NCBI RefSeq assembly: GCF_021738965.1
Contig: NZ_JAKKOQ010000013.1
Coordinates: 141,539 to 205,538, forward strand
DNA length: 64,000 nucleotides
Reading direction: 5' to 3'
Source of the DNA: Gordonia zhenghanii
GTDB taxonomy: Bacteria; Actinomycetota; Actinomycetes; Mycobacteriales; Mycobacteriaceae
The position numbers and the translations under genes are program-made. The notes below the pieces were generated by a model that was not told where the DNA came from, made no database searches, and saw only the letters and a list, made by a program, of their open reading frames with translations. Positions 26,021 through 35,269 of the stretch are shown here, one piece after another; the stretch's first letter is position 1; every line of letters begins with the position of its first letter.

Positions 26021-26635
26021 GTGACGAAACCGGACACCACCGCACCCGACACAGCGGGCGATTCGCAGGTCCGGTCGCGGCTGACCGCCGCGATGCGCGA
26101 TTGCGTCGCCGACCTGGGGTACCGCGCGACAACGGTCGCCGATGTCGTGCGAGTCGCCCGGACGTCGCGCCGATCGTTCTACGAGCACTTCCCCGACAAG
26201 ACCACGTGTTTCGTCGCTGTACTACGGGAAGCGAACCAGCAGATCATCGACGCGGTCGCCGCAGCGATCGATCCCGGTGCACCGTGGACCGTCCAAGTAC
26301 GACAGGCCGTGACCACGTACGTCGAGACCAACGAGACCCACCCCGAGCTGACGCTGAGTTGGATTCGCGAACTGCCCGCTCTCGGCGAAGCCGGTCAGGG
26401 ACTGAAAGTCGAGGGGATGGACGAGTGGATCGAACTGTTCGTCGCGATCACCTCGACACCGCAAGTGGCCGCGGACGGCATCACCCCCGTCTCTCGCCCC
26501 ACCGGCATCATGATCTGGGGTGGGATCCGCGAGTTGACAGCGAACTCCGTCGAGACCCGAACTCCGTTGTCCGACATCATCGAACCCGCGACGCAGGCGT
26601 GTATCGCGTTACTCGCGAGCCGGAGAGACACCTAG
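26021..26635 (+). CDS. TetR-family transcriptional regulator
   Basis: This 204-residue regulator has an N-terminal helix-turn-helix (about 24-66), seen in YRATTVADVVRVARTSRRSFYEHFPDKTTCFVAVL, followed by an all-helical ligand-binding domain. It diverges from the P450 gene, and two identical-arm palindromes lie between them, so it most likely represses both. The GTG start at 26021 sits six bases after a TATCCT -10-like element. The inducing ligand is probably a substrate or product of the P450, but this is inference. Confidence 0.9.
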   Translation: MTKPDTTAPDTAGDSQVRSRLTAAMRDCVADLGYRATTVADVVRVARTSRRSFYEHFPDKTTCFVAVLREANQQIIDAVAAAIDPGAPWTVQVRQAVTTYVETNETHPELTLSWIRELPALGEAGQGLKVEGMDEWIELFVAITSTPQVAADGITPVSRPTGIMIWGGIRELTANSVETRTPLSDIIEPATQACIALLASRRDT

Positions 26636-26653
26636 CGACGGGCCTTCACTGCC

Positions 26654-27079
26654 CTACCGCACGTCGAACGTCGCAAGCCCCGGGGTCATCGGGGCGCGGG
26701 CGTCGAGAATGAGAGCCACCCGACCACGGCCGGTGTGCAGCACCGCCTCAGGCGGGTGACCGTGCAGGCCAGGCGACGTCTTCCCCGCCCCGGTGCGGCC
26801 GGTCGACAGGTTGATCCACCGGACGCCAGTGCTCAGGAGGCACCCCCAGTTGTCACGTTCGGTTCCGGTCACCGTGACCTCGCCTGGCCCGGACCACTCG
26901 ACGCCGCAGTGGAACGCCGGAACGTCGAAGCTGCCGTTCGGGTTGCCGTAGAGCGCGGGGTTGATCTGGAAGGGTGTCACCGGCGCGGCTTGCGCGGAAC
27001 CTGGTGCGGCAACGAAGCCAGCGCCTATCGCTGCTCCGGCGGCGATGATTCCTGCCGCGGCTCGTCGACTGACATTCAT
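26654..27079 (-). CDS. Small secreted protein
   Basis: This 141-residue protein has an N-terminal signal peptide (about residues 1-31) with an RR pair near the start and a likely AQA cleavage site, so it is exported by Sec or possibly Tat. The mature part has two cysteines (in FHCGVEW and WGCLL) that could form one disulfide. A GAAGGTC ribosome binding site precedes the ATG. Similar small secreted proteins of unknown function are common in mycolata. It converges with the TetR gene. I do not recognise a function. Confidence 0.75.
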   Translation of the reverse strand: MNVSRRAAAGIIAAGAAIGAGFVAAPGSAQAAPVTPFQINPALYGNPNGSFDVPAFHCGVEWSGPGEVTVTGTERDNWGCLLSTGVRWINLSTGRTGAGKTSPGLHGHPPEAVLHTGRGRVALILDARAPMTPGLATFDVR

Positions 27080-27206
27080 CGCAGAGACCTTCTTTCGAAG
27101 TCATGTCCCGACTCGAATCCACCGTACGTCGCGACGGTCGTCAGCGTGCGCTTTCACCCGATGGCCGGTCACGTCGACGAGGTCAGATCCTGCCACCGCC
27201 CGGAAG

Positions 27207-28100
27207 TCAGCCAGTGAGGATGTCGGCCAACTCCGCCACCGTGTACGGCGGCTGGTCGTCGTGCCCGCGATAGGCGACGAACTCGGGTTGGAACGGCGGA
27301 TACCTGCCGATGAATCCGCCTGAGGCACTGAAGATCTCACCGGTGACGGCCGCAGCGAGATCGCCTGCCAGATACGCGTACAACGGTGCGACGTATTCGG
27401 GCGGCGCCGGATCGAGCGCGAGGTCGCGGGTGCCCGCGTCGAGCAGCCCGCGCTCGTGCAGATCGTTGATGTGCGCCCGATACTCCTCGCCCGTGGACAG
27501 CCGCGTCCGACCGCCGGGGCAGACGACGTTCACCCGGATTCCGTGCGGGCGCAGGTCTGCTGCCAGCGCCAACGCGAGCGAGTTCACGCCGCCTTTCCCC
27601 GCCGGGTAGCCGGTGCCGCCGAATATCCCGGCGGACGCCGCCGAGCCGGTGAGCACTACGGAGCCCGCCCCCTGCTCGACCAGTAGCGGCGCCGCCGCCC
27701 TGACCAGTTCGAACGAACTGACGAGGTGGGCGTCGAGCTGAGCGAAGAACTCGCGAGTGGTCATCGTCAGAATGGACGAGCCCGCTGGCTCCGCTGCGCC
27801 CGCACAGTTGATCACGATGTCCACCGTGCCGTAGGCGAGCACGGCGGCATCGATCATCTCCTGAGCGACCGCGTCGTCTGCGACGTCCCCCGGCACCGCG
27901 ACGGCGCTACCTCCCGCAGCGATGAGTTCGTCGGCAGCAGCGCGCGCGACGTCAGCGTCTCGCCCATTGACGACGACCGAGACCCCCTCGGCCACCAACG
28001 CTTTCGCAACGGCGAACCCGATCCCCCGGCTCGAGCCCGCCACCACGGCGGCGCGCCTGCCGCTCCGACTCGCAGCTGTCGGACCTATGGAGGAACTCAC
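27207..28100 (-). CDS. Short-chain dehydrogenase/reductase (SDR)
   Basis: This 297-residue NAD(P)-dependent oxidoreductase has the cofactor motif GSSRGIG at 22-28, NCAG at 98-101, catalytic S153, Y165 and K169 (YPAGK). The C-terminal tail of about 45 residues after FSASGGFIGRYPPFQPEF is longer than in simple SDRs and resembles SDRs acting on hydroxyacyl or alicyclic intermediates. The GTG at 28100 overlaps the stop of the SnoaL-like gene (GTGA), so the two form an operon. The substrate is not known, but the catabolic neighbourhood points to oxidation of a hydroxyl group. Confidence 0.88.
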   Translation of the reverse strand: MSSSIGPTAASRSGRRAAVVAGSSRGIGFAVAKALVAEGVSVVVNGRDADVARAAADELIAAGGSAVAVPGDVADDAVAQEMIDAAVLAYGTVDIVINCAGAAEPAGSSILTMTTREFFAQLDAHLVSSFELVRAAAPLLVEQGAGSVVLTGSAASAGIFGGTGYPAGKGGVNSLALALAADLRPHGIRVNVVCPGGRTRLSTGEEYRAHINDLHERGLLDAGTRDLALDPAPPEYVAPLYAYLAGDLAAAVTGEIFSASGGFIGRYPPFQPEFVAYRGHDDQPPYTVAELADILTG

Positions 28101-28648
28101 CACATCGGGACGGGCGTCTGCCCCAACGGATACCAGCCGGGAAGGAGGCCCTCGGCGTTCAAGACTCGGTCGATCCGCCCCTTGAGCCCCGGCGTGATGA
28201 CACCGTCGGTCAGCATCTCGGTGAACAGCGCGGTGACGTTGCCGTAATCGAAGAAGTCGCGCTGCCATCCCCACTTGAAGTCGCCTGCATACTTGAACCA
28301 GCTCCCCTGCACTCCGTTGAGCGCGTAGTGCGAGCCGTCGGGACGGGTGGCCTCGTTGACCTGCTTCCACAGCCCGATCATGTCGCCGGTCTGCTCGTCG
28401 ATCACCCAGGTCTGGTACGGGTACGTCCAGCCGTCGAGCCCGTCCATCTCCAGCCCGATCGCGATGTCGCGGATCTCGTCGCGTCCGACAGCCATGAAGT
28501 CGTACTCGGGACCGTAGTTCCAGCCGTAGGTCGCGTCCTCTGTGTAGAAGTCGGCGAGTGGGCGCCAGTCGCCGGCCTTCTCCACGTCGATGTTGGCCTG
28601 CAGCCAGCGTTCTTTCATCTCGTCGAGTTCTGCGCGGTCGAATGCCAT
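28097..28648 (-). CDS. SnoaL-like / NTF2-fold protein
   Basis: This 183-residue soluble protein contains the pattern AGDWRPLADFYTEDATYGWNYGP, then VGRDEIRDIAIGLEM, typical of SnoaL-like polyketide-cyclase/nuclear-transport-factor folds. These fold into a small cone that isomerises, hydrates or simply binds a hydrophobic substrate. The C-terminal PLGQTPVPMW is characteristic of a mycobacterial-type subgroup found beside SDR and aldehyde dehydrogenase genes. The ATG at 28648 is chosen for family length; an ATG 11 codons upstream is also possible. It diverges from the aldehyde dehydrogenase gene and is coupled to the SDR gene. Confidence 0.8.
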   Translation of the reverse strand: MAFDRAELDEMKERWLQANIDVEKAGDWRPLADFYTEDATYGWNYGPEYDFMAVGRDEIRDIAIGLEMDGLDGWTYPYQTWVIDEQTGDMIGLWKQVNEATRPDGSHYALNGVQGSWFKYAGDFKWGWQRDFFDYGNVTALFTEMLTDGVITPGLKGRIDRVLNAEGLLPGWYPLGQTPVPMW

Positions 28649-28673
28649 GTCGGGGACCAACTTCCTGTGAGTA

Positions 28674-28732
28674 CTGGACATCGGCACCGACGCTACATTA
28701 GGTTCATACGCAAGTCCAGACAGTTGTCCAGA
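28674..28732. promoter_or_regulatory. TGGAC/GTCCA elements in the SnoaL/aldehyde dehydrogenase divergent region
   Basis: CTGGACA at 28674-28680 is the inverted complement of TGTCCAG at 28725-28731, and GTCCAGA also occurs at 28714-28720 and 28726-28732, a direct repeat with a 12-base period. The same TGGAC/GTCCA core recurs at 43549-43572, in front of the LLM oxidoreductase gene. Confidence 0.4.
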
Positions 28733-28745
28733 AAGAGAGTCAGGC

Positions 28746-30212
28746 GTGCCGCTCAAGCCAGAAACCAGCTCTGAACTGTTGATCGACGGAAAACTAGTTC
28801 CCGGATCAGCAGGCAGTTTCGACGTCGTCGACCCGGCCACCGAAGAGGTGATCGGGCAGGCCGCAGACGCCACCGAAGCCGACATGAACGCGGCGATCGC
28901 GGCCGCTCGCACCGCCTTCGACACGACGACGTGGTCGCGTGATCCCGCCTTCCGCGCTACCTGCCTACGGCAACTGCGGGACGCACTCCAAGGCCACATC
29001 GAGGAGCTGCGCGAGATCACGATCGCCGAAGTCGGCGCACCGAAGTTCCTCACCTCGGGCCCTCAACTCGAAGGCCCGATCGCCGACCTCGGCTACTTCG
29101 CCGACCTCGCCGAGAGCTACGAGTGGAAGAGCGACCTCGGCCGCGCGAAGCCGATGGGCATCCCCAACGACCGACACATCGTCCGGGAGGCGGCGGGCGT
29201 CGTCGGCGCGATCACGCCGTGGAACTTTCCCCACCAGATCAACTTCGCCAAGATCGGGCCCGCCCTCGCGGCTGGCTGCACCGTGGTCCTCAAACCCGCA
29301 CCCGACACACCGTGGTGCGCTGCGCTCGTCGGGAAGGTGATCGCCGAGGAGACCGACATCCCGGCCGGCGTGATCAACATCGTGACGTCCAGCGACCATG
29401 CGGTCGGCGCACTGCTCTCGACGGACCCGCGAGTGGACATCGTCTCGTTCACCGGATCCACCGCGACCGGCCGCAAGGTGATGGCCGCCGCGTCCGAGAC
29501 CCTCAAGCGGGTGTTCCTCGAGCTCGGCGGCAAGTCGGCGTTCATCGTCCTCGACGACGCCGACCTCTCTGCAGCCTGCTCGATGGCCGCATTCGGGGTC
29601 GTCACGCACGCGGGCCAGGGCTGCGCGATCACCACCCGACTGCTCGTGCCCCGCGACAAGCACGACGAGGCGGTCGGCCTGGTGCGCGACGCGATGGCCG
29701 GCCTACAGCCCGGCGACCCCACACAGGGTGGAACGATCTGCGGTCCGGTGATCTCCGCCGTCCAACGCGACCGCGTCCTGGGTTACATCGAACTCGCTAA
29801 GTCCGAGGGCGGCGTCATCGAGACCGGCGGCGGCCGCCCCGCCGACAAGGAGAAGGGCTTCTTCGTCGAGCCGACCCTCATCTCCGGCGTCGACAACTCC
29901 GCACGCGTCGCACAGGAGGAGATCTTCGGCCCCGTCCTGGTGATCCTTCCGCACGACGGCGACGACGATGCCATTGCCATCGCGAACGACTCGCCCTACG
30001 GCTTGTCCGGCGCAGTCTGGGGCACCGATCCCGACCGCATCCAGAAGGTCGTCGACGGCGTCCGCACCGGAACCATGGGCGTCAACGGCGGCATCTGGTA
30101 TTCGGCGGACGTCCCGTTCGGCGGCTACAAGCACTCGGGCATCGGCCGCGAGATGGGCGTCGCCGGATTCGAGGAGTACCTCGAGACCAAAGCCGTCGCC
30201 ACCCCGGCCTGA
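28746..30212 (+). CDS. Aldehyde dehydrogenase family protein
   Basis: This 488-residue NAD(P)-dependent enzyme oxidises an aldehyde to the acid. The oxyanion residue N160 (TPWN), cofactor K183, the FTGSTATG loop at 235-242, general base E259 (LELGG) and nucleophile C293 (GQGC) are all present. It starts at a GTG preceded by an AGAGAG-like site. It leads a plus-strand run of SDR, beta-hydroxyacid dehydrogenase-like, CMD and epimerase genes, suggesting successive oxidation of one carbon skeleton. The specific aldehyde is unknown. Confidence 0.93.
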   Translation: MPLKPETSSELLIDGKLVPGSAGSFDVVDPATEEVIGQAADATEADMNAAIAAARTAFDTTTWSRDPAFRATCLRQLRDALQGHIEELREITIAEVGAPKFLTSGPQLEGPIADLGYFADLAESYEWKSDLGRAKPMGIPNDRHIVREAAGVVGAITPWNFPHQINFAKIGPALAAGCTVVLKPAPDTPWCAALVGKVIAEETDIPAGVINIVTSSDHAVGALLSTDPRVDIVSFTGSTATGRKVMAAASETLKRVFLELGGKSAFIVLDDADLSAACSMAAFGVVTHAGQGCAITTRLLVPRDKHDEAVGLVRDAMAGLQPGDPTQGGTICGPVISAVQRDRVLGYIELAKSEGGVIETGGGRPADKEKGFFVEPTLISGVDNSARVAQEEIFGPVLVILPHDGDDDAIAIANDSPYGLSGAVWGTDPDRIQKVVDGVRTGTMGVNGGIWYSADVPFGGYKHSGIGREMGVAGFEEYLETKAVATPA

Positions 30213-30272
30213 CTCCTGCTCTATCTCAATCGACTTGCCCTCAACGGACTCATCTAGGAGAACCAGAACCTC

Positions 30273-31007
30273 ATGACTACCAATCGCTTTGACGGAAAGA
30301 CCGCAATCGTCACCGGTGCCGCAGGCGGCATCGGCGAGGTGTACGCACGACGTCTCGCTACAGAAGGCGCGAACGTCGTCGTCGCCGACCTCAACGACGA
30401 CGCGGGCCAGGCCGTCGCCGCCGACATCGGCGGACTGTACGTGCACACCGACGTCGCCGACCCCGACTCGGCGCAGGCACTCGCCGACAAGACGATCGAG
30501 GCGTACGGCCAGATCGACTACCTCGTCAACAACGCCGCGATCTACGGCGGCATGAAGCTCGACTTCCTCATCACCGTCCCGTGGGACTACTACAAGAAGT
30601 TCATGAGCGTGAACTTCGACGGCGCACTCAATGTGACGCGCGCCGTCTACGGAAAGATGAAGCCGGGCAGTGCGATCATCAATCAGTCGTCCACGGCGGC
30701 CTGGTTGTACAGCGGCTTCTACGGTGTCGCGAAGGCAGGCGTCAACAGCCTCACCCAGCAACTCGCCACCGAGCTGGGCGGGTCTGGCATCCGTATCAAC
30801 GCGATCGCTCCGGGACCCACCGACACCGAGGCGACCAAGACCACGACACCGGGCAACATGGTCGCCGAGATGGTCGGCAAGCTGCCGCTCTCGCGGATGG
30901 GCACTCCGGACGACATGGCCGGGATGCTGCTGTTCCTGCTCTCCGACGAGGCCGCGTGGATCACCGGACAGATCTTCAACGTCGACGGCGGGCAGATCAT
31001 CCGGTGA
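30273..31007 (+). CDS. Short-chain dehydrogenase/reductase (SDR)
   Basis: This 244-residue classical SDR has cofactor motif TGAAGGIG at 14-21, NNAA at 86-89, catalytic serine at 139/140, Y150 and K154 (YGVAK). D39 after the second strand favours NAD over NADP. It follows the aldehyde dehydrogenase by 60 bases with a TAGGAGAA ribosome binding site and overlaps the next gene by four bases (GTGA). It likely oxidises or reduces a hydroxyl/keto group of the same pathway substrate. Confidence 0.92.
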   Translation: MTTNRFDGKTAIVTGAAGGIGEVYARRLATEGANVVVADLNDDAGQAVAADIGGLYVHTDVADPDSAQALADKTIEAYGQIDYLVNNAAIYGGMKLDFLITVPWDYYKKFMSVNFDGALNVTRAVYGKMKPGSAIINQSSTAAWLYSGFYGVAKAGVNSLTQQLATELGGSGIRINAIAPGPTDTEATKTTTPGNMVAEMVGKLPLSRMGTPDDMAGMLLFLLSDEAAWITGQIFNVDGGQIIR

Positions 31008-31888
31008 CCGACGCGACGAACGACACCACGCAAGAGCCGATCGGCTTCATCGGCCTCGGCAACATGGGGGCGCCCATCGCCGAGCGTCTCGCCGCCTGGC
31101 CGGGCGGCCTGATCGTCGGCGACGTTCGCCCCGACGCGACCGTCGACGGTGCGACAAGGGCCGAGTCACCCGCCGAGATAGCCAGCGCCGCAACCATAAT
31201 CGGAATCACCGTTCTCAACGACGAACAGGTCGAAGCCGTCGTCGCCGGACCCGACGGGATCCTGGAGACCGCACGCGAAGGCACCGTCGTGGTGGTCCAT
31301 TCGACGATCGGCCCGCAGACCGCGATCGACCTCGCGGCCGTCTGCGCGGCGAAAGGGGTCGCACTCCTCGACGCTCCCGTCTCCGGCGGTGCCCAGGGCG
31401 CGAAGGAGGGCCGACTGGCGATCATGGTCGGCGGCGACCGCGAGGCGTACCTCCGGATCAAGGCGCCGTATTCCCTGGTGTCCGACATGCTGATCCACGC
31501 CGGACCCGTTGGTTCGGGCACCAAGATGAAGCTGGCTCGAAACCTGCTGCACTTCATCTCGTTCACCGCGACCACGGAGGCCGCGCGTCTCGCCGAAGCC
31601 GCAGGCATCGACCTGGTGAAACTCGGCAAGGTGGTCCGCCACACGGATGCGATCACCGGCGGCGCAGGCGCGATCATGTTGCGCGACACGGCAGCGCCGA
31701 TCCCCCGCGACGACTTCTGGTACGACGTGTTCGACCACGTCCGCGGACTCGGCGAGAAGGACCTCGGGCTCGCTCTCGATCTCGGGGCCGACGTGGGCGT
31801 CGACCTGCCGCTCGCCGCCTTGTCGCTCGACCGGTTCGCCGACGGTCTCGGCCTCAGCGGCACCACCGTAGAAAAGGATGACGAATGA
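31004..31888 (+). CDS. NAD(P)-dependent beta-hydroxyacid dehydrogenase-like protein (6PGDH/HIBADH fold)
   Basis: This 294-residue protein has the N-terminal Rossmann motif GFIGLGNMGAPIA at about 13-25, the substrate-binding DAPVSGGAQGA block near 125-135 and the catalytic-lysine region GSGTKMKLARNLL (catalytic K near residue 169). These are the three hallmarks of the 3-hydroxyisobutyrate dehydrogenase superfamily. The GTG start overlaps the SDR stop and the gene overlaps the CMD gene by ATGA. Its substrate is probably a short hydroxyacid or hydroxyacyl intermediate; the C-terminal half is variable. Confidence 0.88.
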   Translation: MTDATNDTTQEPIGFIGLGNMGAPIAERLAAWPGGLIVGDVRPDATVDGATRAESPAEIASAATIIGITVLNDEQVEAVVAGPDGILETAREGTVVVVHSTIGPQTAIDLAAVCAAKGVALLDAPVSGGAQGAKEGRLAIMVGGDREAYLRIKAPYSLVSDMLIHAGPVGSGTKMKLARNLLHFISFTATTEAARLAEAAGIDLVKLGKVVRHTDAITGGAGAIMLRDTAAPIPRDDFWYDVFDHVRGLGEKDLGLALDLGADVGVDLPLAALSLDRFADGLGLSGTTVEKDDE

Positions 31889-32301
31889 GAACACCGGAGA
31901 ATTCCACCCACCCGGATTCGGCCCAGCAGACCTCCCCGCAGCGGCAGAAGGGCCTGGACATGATGTCCACGGTGTACGGCTGGGAGATGAAGGACGGGCC
32001 CGGCGACTTCTTCGCTCACACCGCCGACCATCTGTTCGGTGAAGTGTGGACGCGTGAGAAGCTGAGCATCCGCGACCGCCGACTCCTACTGCTCGGCGCG
32101 CTCGCGGCGTCGGGCCAGATCGACGTCGCCGAGATCCAGGCCGGAGCCGCTCTCGGCAACGGCGAACTGGACGGCGACGACTTGAAGGAGATCGCGCTGT
32201 TCCTCTGCTACTACATCGGGTGGCCGCAGGGATCGGCCCTCAACATGATGTTCGGCGGGGTCATCGACAAGCACGAGAGAGCTCAGCGCAAGCAGGACTG
32301 A
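31885..32301 (+). CDS. Carboxymuconolactone decarboxylase (CMD) family protein
   Basis: This 138-residue protein has the all-helical CMD layout, with LSIRDRRLLLLGALAASGQ, then an EIQAGAALGNGELDGDDLKEIALFL segment. It lacks the CxxC of AhpD peroxidases, so it is more like the decarboxylase/unknown branch. Proteins like this often accompany SDR and dehydrogenase genes in aromatic and terpene catabolism. The start overlaps the preceding stop (ATGA). The reaction is not known. Confidence 0.85.
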   Translation: MRTPENSTHPDSAQQTSPQRQKGLDMMSTVYGWEMKDGPGDFFAHTADHLFGEVWTREKLSIRDRRLLLLGALAASGQIDVAEIQAGAALGNGELDGDDLKEIALFLCYYIGWPQGSALNMMFGGVIDKHERAQRKQD

Positions 32302-32326
32302 GCAACAGAGCTGAGGGAGAAGGCAG

Positions 32327-33322
32327 ATGCGTGTCCTGGTGACGGGGGCGACGGGGTTCGTCGGCGGATGGATCGCCAAGACCGTGCACGAGCACGGTCA
32401 CGAGGTGCGCCTGCTCGCGCGCAACGCCGAGAGGGCCGCGGCCGCAGCGCCCTTCCTCGGCTTCGACCCTGACGTCGTGGTCGGCGACATCGGCGATCGC
32501 GATGCCGTTCGACGCGCACTCGAGGGTTGCGACGCCGTCATCCACGCCGCTGCCGAGGTGCAGCTCCACGCGGGCAACGCCGACGACCTCGTCCGCCGTA
32601 ACGTCGCCGCAGTACGGAATGTGCTCGGCCAGGCTGCAGAACTCGGGCTCGACCCGATCGTCTACGTGTCGAGTTCGGGCGCACTCTGGGACGCGGCGGA
32701 ACCGACTGTCGGTCCGGACCTTCCCGTGCGGGGCGGACCGGACGCGTACGGGCAGTCGAAGGCGGCGGCCGAACAGTACGCGCGGAGCCTCCAGGAAGAC
32801 GGCCACCCGGTGACCAGCGTCTATCCGACCGCGGTGATGGGACCGTCTGCGAACGGCCGATTCGGCGAGGCGGGTGATGCGGTGATCAGCCTGACTCGAG
32901 CGGGCGTCGTAGGGCGGACCGCTGCGCTCACGATCGTGGACGTACGCGACCTCGCCGAGACCCACGCCAGGGCACTCGAACCCGGTCACGGTCCGAGGCG
33001 GTACGTGGCGGGCGGGCACCGTCTCGGCGACCGTGAGTTGGCGCGATGCCTGAGCGAGGTCACCGGGCGTCGCGTGCGCCACTGGCCGATCCCCAACCGC
33101 GTGCTCTCGGTGGCCGGTCGGGTCGCCGACCGAGCCCCCGCGATTGTGCCGGAGTTCCTCGCCCAGCTGAGCGAGGCCGCGGTCGGTTATCTCGTGCACG
33201 CCCCGCTCCCCGACAACACTGCCGTCGAACGCGACCTCGAGATCTCGTTCCGCCCGCCCGCCGAGACGCTCGCAGCCGTGTGGAACGAGCACCCGGCGGG
33301 CGCGGGGAACGCTCGCAGCTAG
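32327..33322 (+). CDS. NAD-dependent epimerase/dehydratase family protein (3beta-HSD-like extended SDR)
   Basis: This 331-residue extended SDR has the N-terminal motif GATGFVGGW at about 7-15 and active-site Y-GQS-K (around 143-147), with the serine block VYVSSSGAL before it. The family includes sugar epimerases, dihydroflavonol reductases and 3beta-hydroxysteroid dehydrogenases. In a cluster with steroid-type operators the last is attractive but unproven. It follows the CMD gene by 25 bases with a GAGGGAGAAGG site. Its 3' end overlaps the convergent ligase gene by four bases. Confidence 0.87.
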   Translation: MRVLVTGATGFVGGWIAKTVHEHGHEVRLLARNAERAAAAAPFLGFDPDVVVGDIGDRDAVRRALEGCDAVIHAAAEVQLHAGNADDLVRRNVAAVRNVLGQAAELGLDPIVYVSSSGALWDAAEPTVGPDLPVRGGPDAYGQSKAAAEQYARSLQEDGHPVTSVYPTAVMGPSANGRFGEAGDAVISLTRAGVVGRTAALTIVDVRDLAETHARALEPGHGPRRYVAGGHRLGDRELARCLSEVTGRRVRHWPIPNRVLSVAGRVADRAPAIVPEFLAQLSEAAVGYLVHAPLPDNTAVERDLEISFRPPAETLAAVWNEHPAGAGNARS

Positions 33323-35025
33323 CCGAGGTAGTTCTCGCGGATCTTCCGTTTGAGGATCTTGCCGGTCGCGTTCCGGGGGAACGGGCCCATGTCGAAAACG
33401 ATCTCGGCAGGCACCTTGTACTCGGCGAGAGACTCGCGGACGAGATCGCGGACATCTTCTGCCGTCGCGCTCACGCCATCGGCGAGCGTGACCGCCGCGA
33501 CGACTCGCTCCCCCATCCGCTCGTCGGGCGCACCGAACACGGCGACCTCGGTGAAGCGTTCGGACGAGAGCAGTACGAACTCCACCTCCGCGCAGTACAC
33601 GTTCTCCCCCGCGGTGATCACGATGTCCTTCTTGCGGTCCACGACGTAGACCAATCCGCCGTCGTCGACGTATCCGAGGTCGCCCGAGCGGTACCAGGAG
33701 CCGTCGAACACTGCCGCCGTCTCGTCGGGGCGGTTCAGGTAGCCGGCCATCACCTGGGGTCCACGAACCTGCAGCTCGCCGGTCGCGCCGGGCTCGTCGA
33801 GGACTTCGCCTGCAGCGTCGACGACGCGCACGTCCATCACTGGACTCATCGCTCCCGACGTCTTCGGATACATCGCAAGAAGATCCCCGTTCGCGGTGCA
33901 GACGCTGGACGCGGTCTCGGTCATGCCCCATCCGACGCCGCGCCCCGAATTCGGCAGTACACGACCGATCCGCGCCACCAGATCCGGCGGCGTCGACTGT
34001 CCGGCGGCCGCGACGTTGATCAGACTCCCGATCTTCTCGGCGGGCGGCTCGACCCTCAGCAGGTCGACGATCACCATCGGCGGTCCTGCGAGCATCGCCA
34101 ACTTGTGCTCGGCGATGAGTTCGATCGCCGAGTCGACGTCCCAGCGCGGCATGATCACCACGAACCCGCCGGAGACCATCGTCGTCAGCAGGGACACCAG
34201 CCCCGAGGTGTGGAAGAGCGGGAAGATCAGGAGCGCCGAGAGATTCGGCATCATTGAACGCAGTGCGTCCGGCTCCATCCCGTACTTGCGGGCGTTGGTG
34301 ACGATGTTCGTCTCTTTGATCACGCGCAGATTGACGATCAGGGTGCAGAGGTTCCGGTGCGTCAGCACCACGCCTTTGGACCGCCCCGACGTACCGGAGG
34401 TGAACAGGATCCACGACGCCGAGTCCGGATCGGGAACTGCGCGGGCGGCGATCGAGTCCGCTCCGGACAGCAGTTCGTCGTAGCGACGTGCAGGCCCGGA
34501 AGGCAGGTCCCCATCGGAGACGACGACGAGCTCGGTTCGACCGTCCCGCGCCCGGATCCTGGCGGCTCGATCACTGTCGGCGATGATCAGGACGCATTTC
34601 GCGTCGTCGACGGCGCCCGCGAGTTCGGCTTCGCTCTCACGGGAGTTGAACAGCACCGCGACGCCCCCACAGCGTCCGATCGCGATGAGCGAGACGATGA
34701 ACGCCATCCGGTTCTTCATCGCGATACCGACTCGGGCGCCGTCAGCGACACCGTGGTCGCGGACCAATGATCCGGCCAGCACGCCCGCTGCGTCGGACAC
34801 CTGGCGATAGGAGTACGAGACGCCGTCCTCGATGAAGAGCGTCGCATCGCCGAACTCGTCGACCAGCGCGGTGAAGACTTCGTCGAGGCTCCCCGGCGTG
34901 TCCCGGTAGACACGCATCGGCTCGCCGCCGACCTCGGCGTCGACCACCGCGAACTGGCCGGCAGGGCCGGTCAGATCGGCTTCGATCTCGCGGTAGACAG
35001 ACACCGATTCGTTAGCTGTTGTCAC
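33319..35025 (-). CDS. Acyl-CoA synthetase / AMP-dependent ligase (paralogue A)
   Basis: This 568-residue enzyme activates a carboxylic acid to its CoA thioester through an acyl-adenylate. The phosphate loop FTSGTSGRSKGV, GWGMTET, the YRSGDLGYVDDGG hinge region and the C-terminal lysine block PRNATGKILKRKIRE are all present. It starts at a GTG and diverges from a clearly homologous ligase with an upstream gap of about 245 bases. A near-consensus KstR-type site lies 40 bases upstream of its start. The acid substrate is unknown; medium or branched, cyclic or steroid side-chain acids are all possible. Confidence 0.93.
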   Translation of the reverse strand: MTTANESVSVYREIEADLTGPAGQFAVVDAEVGGEPMRVYRDTPGSLDEVFTALVDEFGDATLFIEDGVSYSYRQVSDAAGVLAGSLVRDHGVADGARVGIAMKNRMAFIVSLIAIGRCGGVAVLFNSRESEAELAGAVDDAKCVLIIADSDRAARIRARDGRTELVVVSDGDLPSGPARRYDELLSGADSIAARAVPDPDSASWILFTSGTSGRSKGVVLTHRNLCTLIVNLRVIKETNIVTNARKYGMEPDALRSMMPNLSALLIFPLFHTSGLVSLLTTMVSGGFVVIMPRWDVDSAIELIAEHKLAMLAGPPMVIVDLLRVEPPAEKIGSLINVAAAGQSTPPDLVARIGRVLPNSGRGVGWGMTETASSVCTANGDLLAMYPKTSGAMSPVMDVRVVDAAGEVLDEPGATGELQVRGPQVMAGYLNRPDETAAVFDGSWYRSGDLGYVDDGGLVYVVDRKKDIVITAGENVYCAEVEFVLLSSERFTEVAVFGAPDERMGERVVAAVTLADGVSATAEDVRDLVRESLAEYKVPAEIVFDMGPFPRNATGKILKRKIRENYLG

Positions 35026-35065
35026 GGGCGTTGGCCTCCAGGTCGAGTGTGAGGATATGCAAAAC

Positions 35066-35079
35066 TGGAACGTATTCTA
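35066..35079. promoter_or_regulatory. KstR-type operator, near consensus
   Basis: TGGAACGTATTCTA matches TnnAACnnGTTnnA at seven of eight fixed positions (ATT instead of GTT). It lies 40 bases upstream of ligase A in the divergent region with ligase B. Confidence 0.5.
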
Positions 35080-35162
35080 CTTTATCTGATGTACCTGAGA
35101 TCACATATGCGAGGAATCCCGTCCCGCCCCACGACAATGGTCATCATGGCAGTTCAGGCGCA

Positions 35163-35191
35163 TTGACACCCGCGTGTCCCTATGACTAAAT
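35163..35191 (+). promoter_or_regulatory. Candidate promoter of ligase B
   Basis: A perfect -35 hexamer TTGACA at 35163-35168 is followed after 17 bases by CTAAAT, a weak -10. Transcription would begin about 70 bases before the TTG start at 35270. Confidence 0.35.
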
Positions 35192-35269
35192 GATCGCACC
35201 ATGTGACACGAATCTCACAGTGTTGGCACTATGCGAACACGTCGGATCGCCACCGCAGGAGCATCGACG

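Noticed and set aside
32261..34414. A 717-codon minus-strand open frame
   Set aside because: It runs out of frame through the ligase gene and antisense to the epimerase gene, both with complete family motifs. Its own translation is low-complexity and rich in R, G and H.
35202..35219. CRP/GlxR-like site TGTGA-N8-TCACA upstream of ligase B
   Set aside because: The consensus requires a 6-base spacer and this has 8. It is a weak dyad and not enough to call a site.
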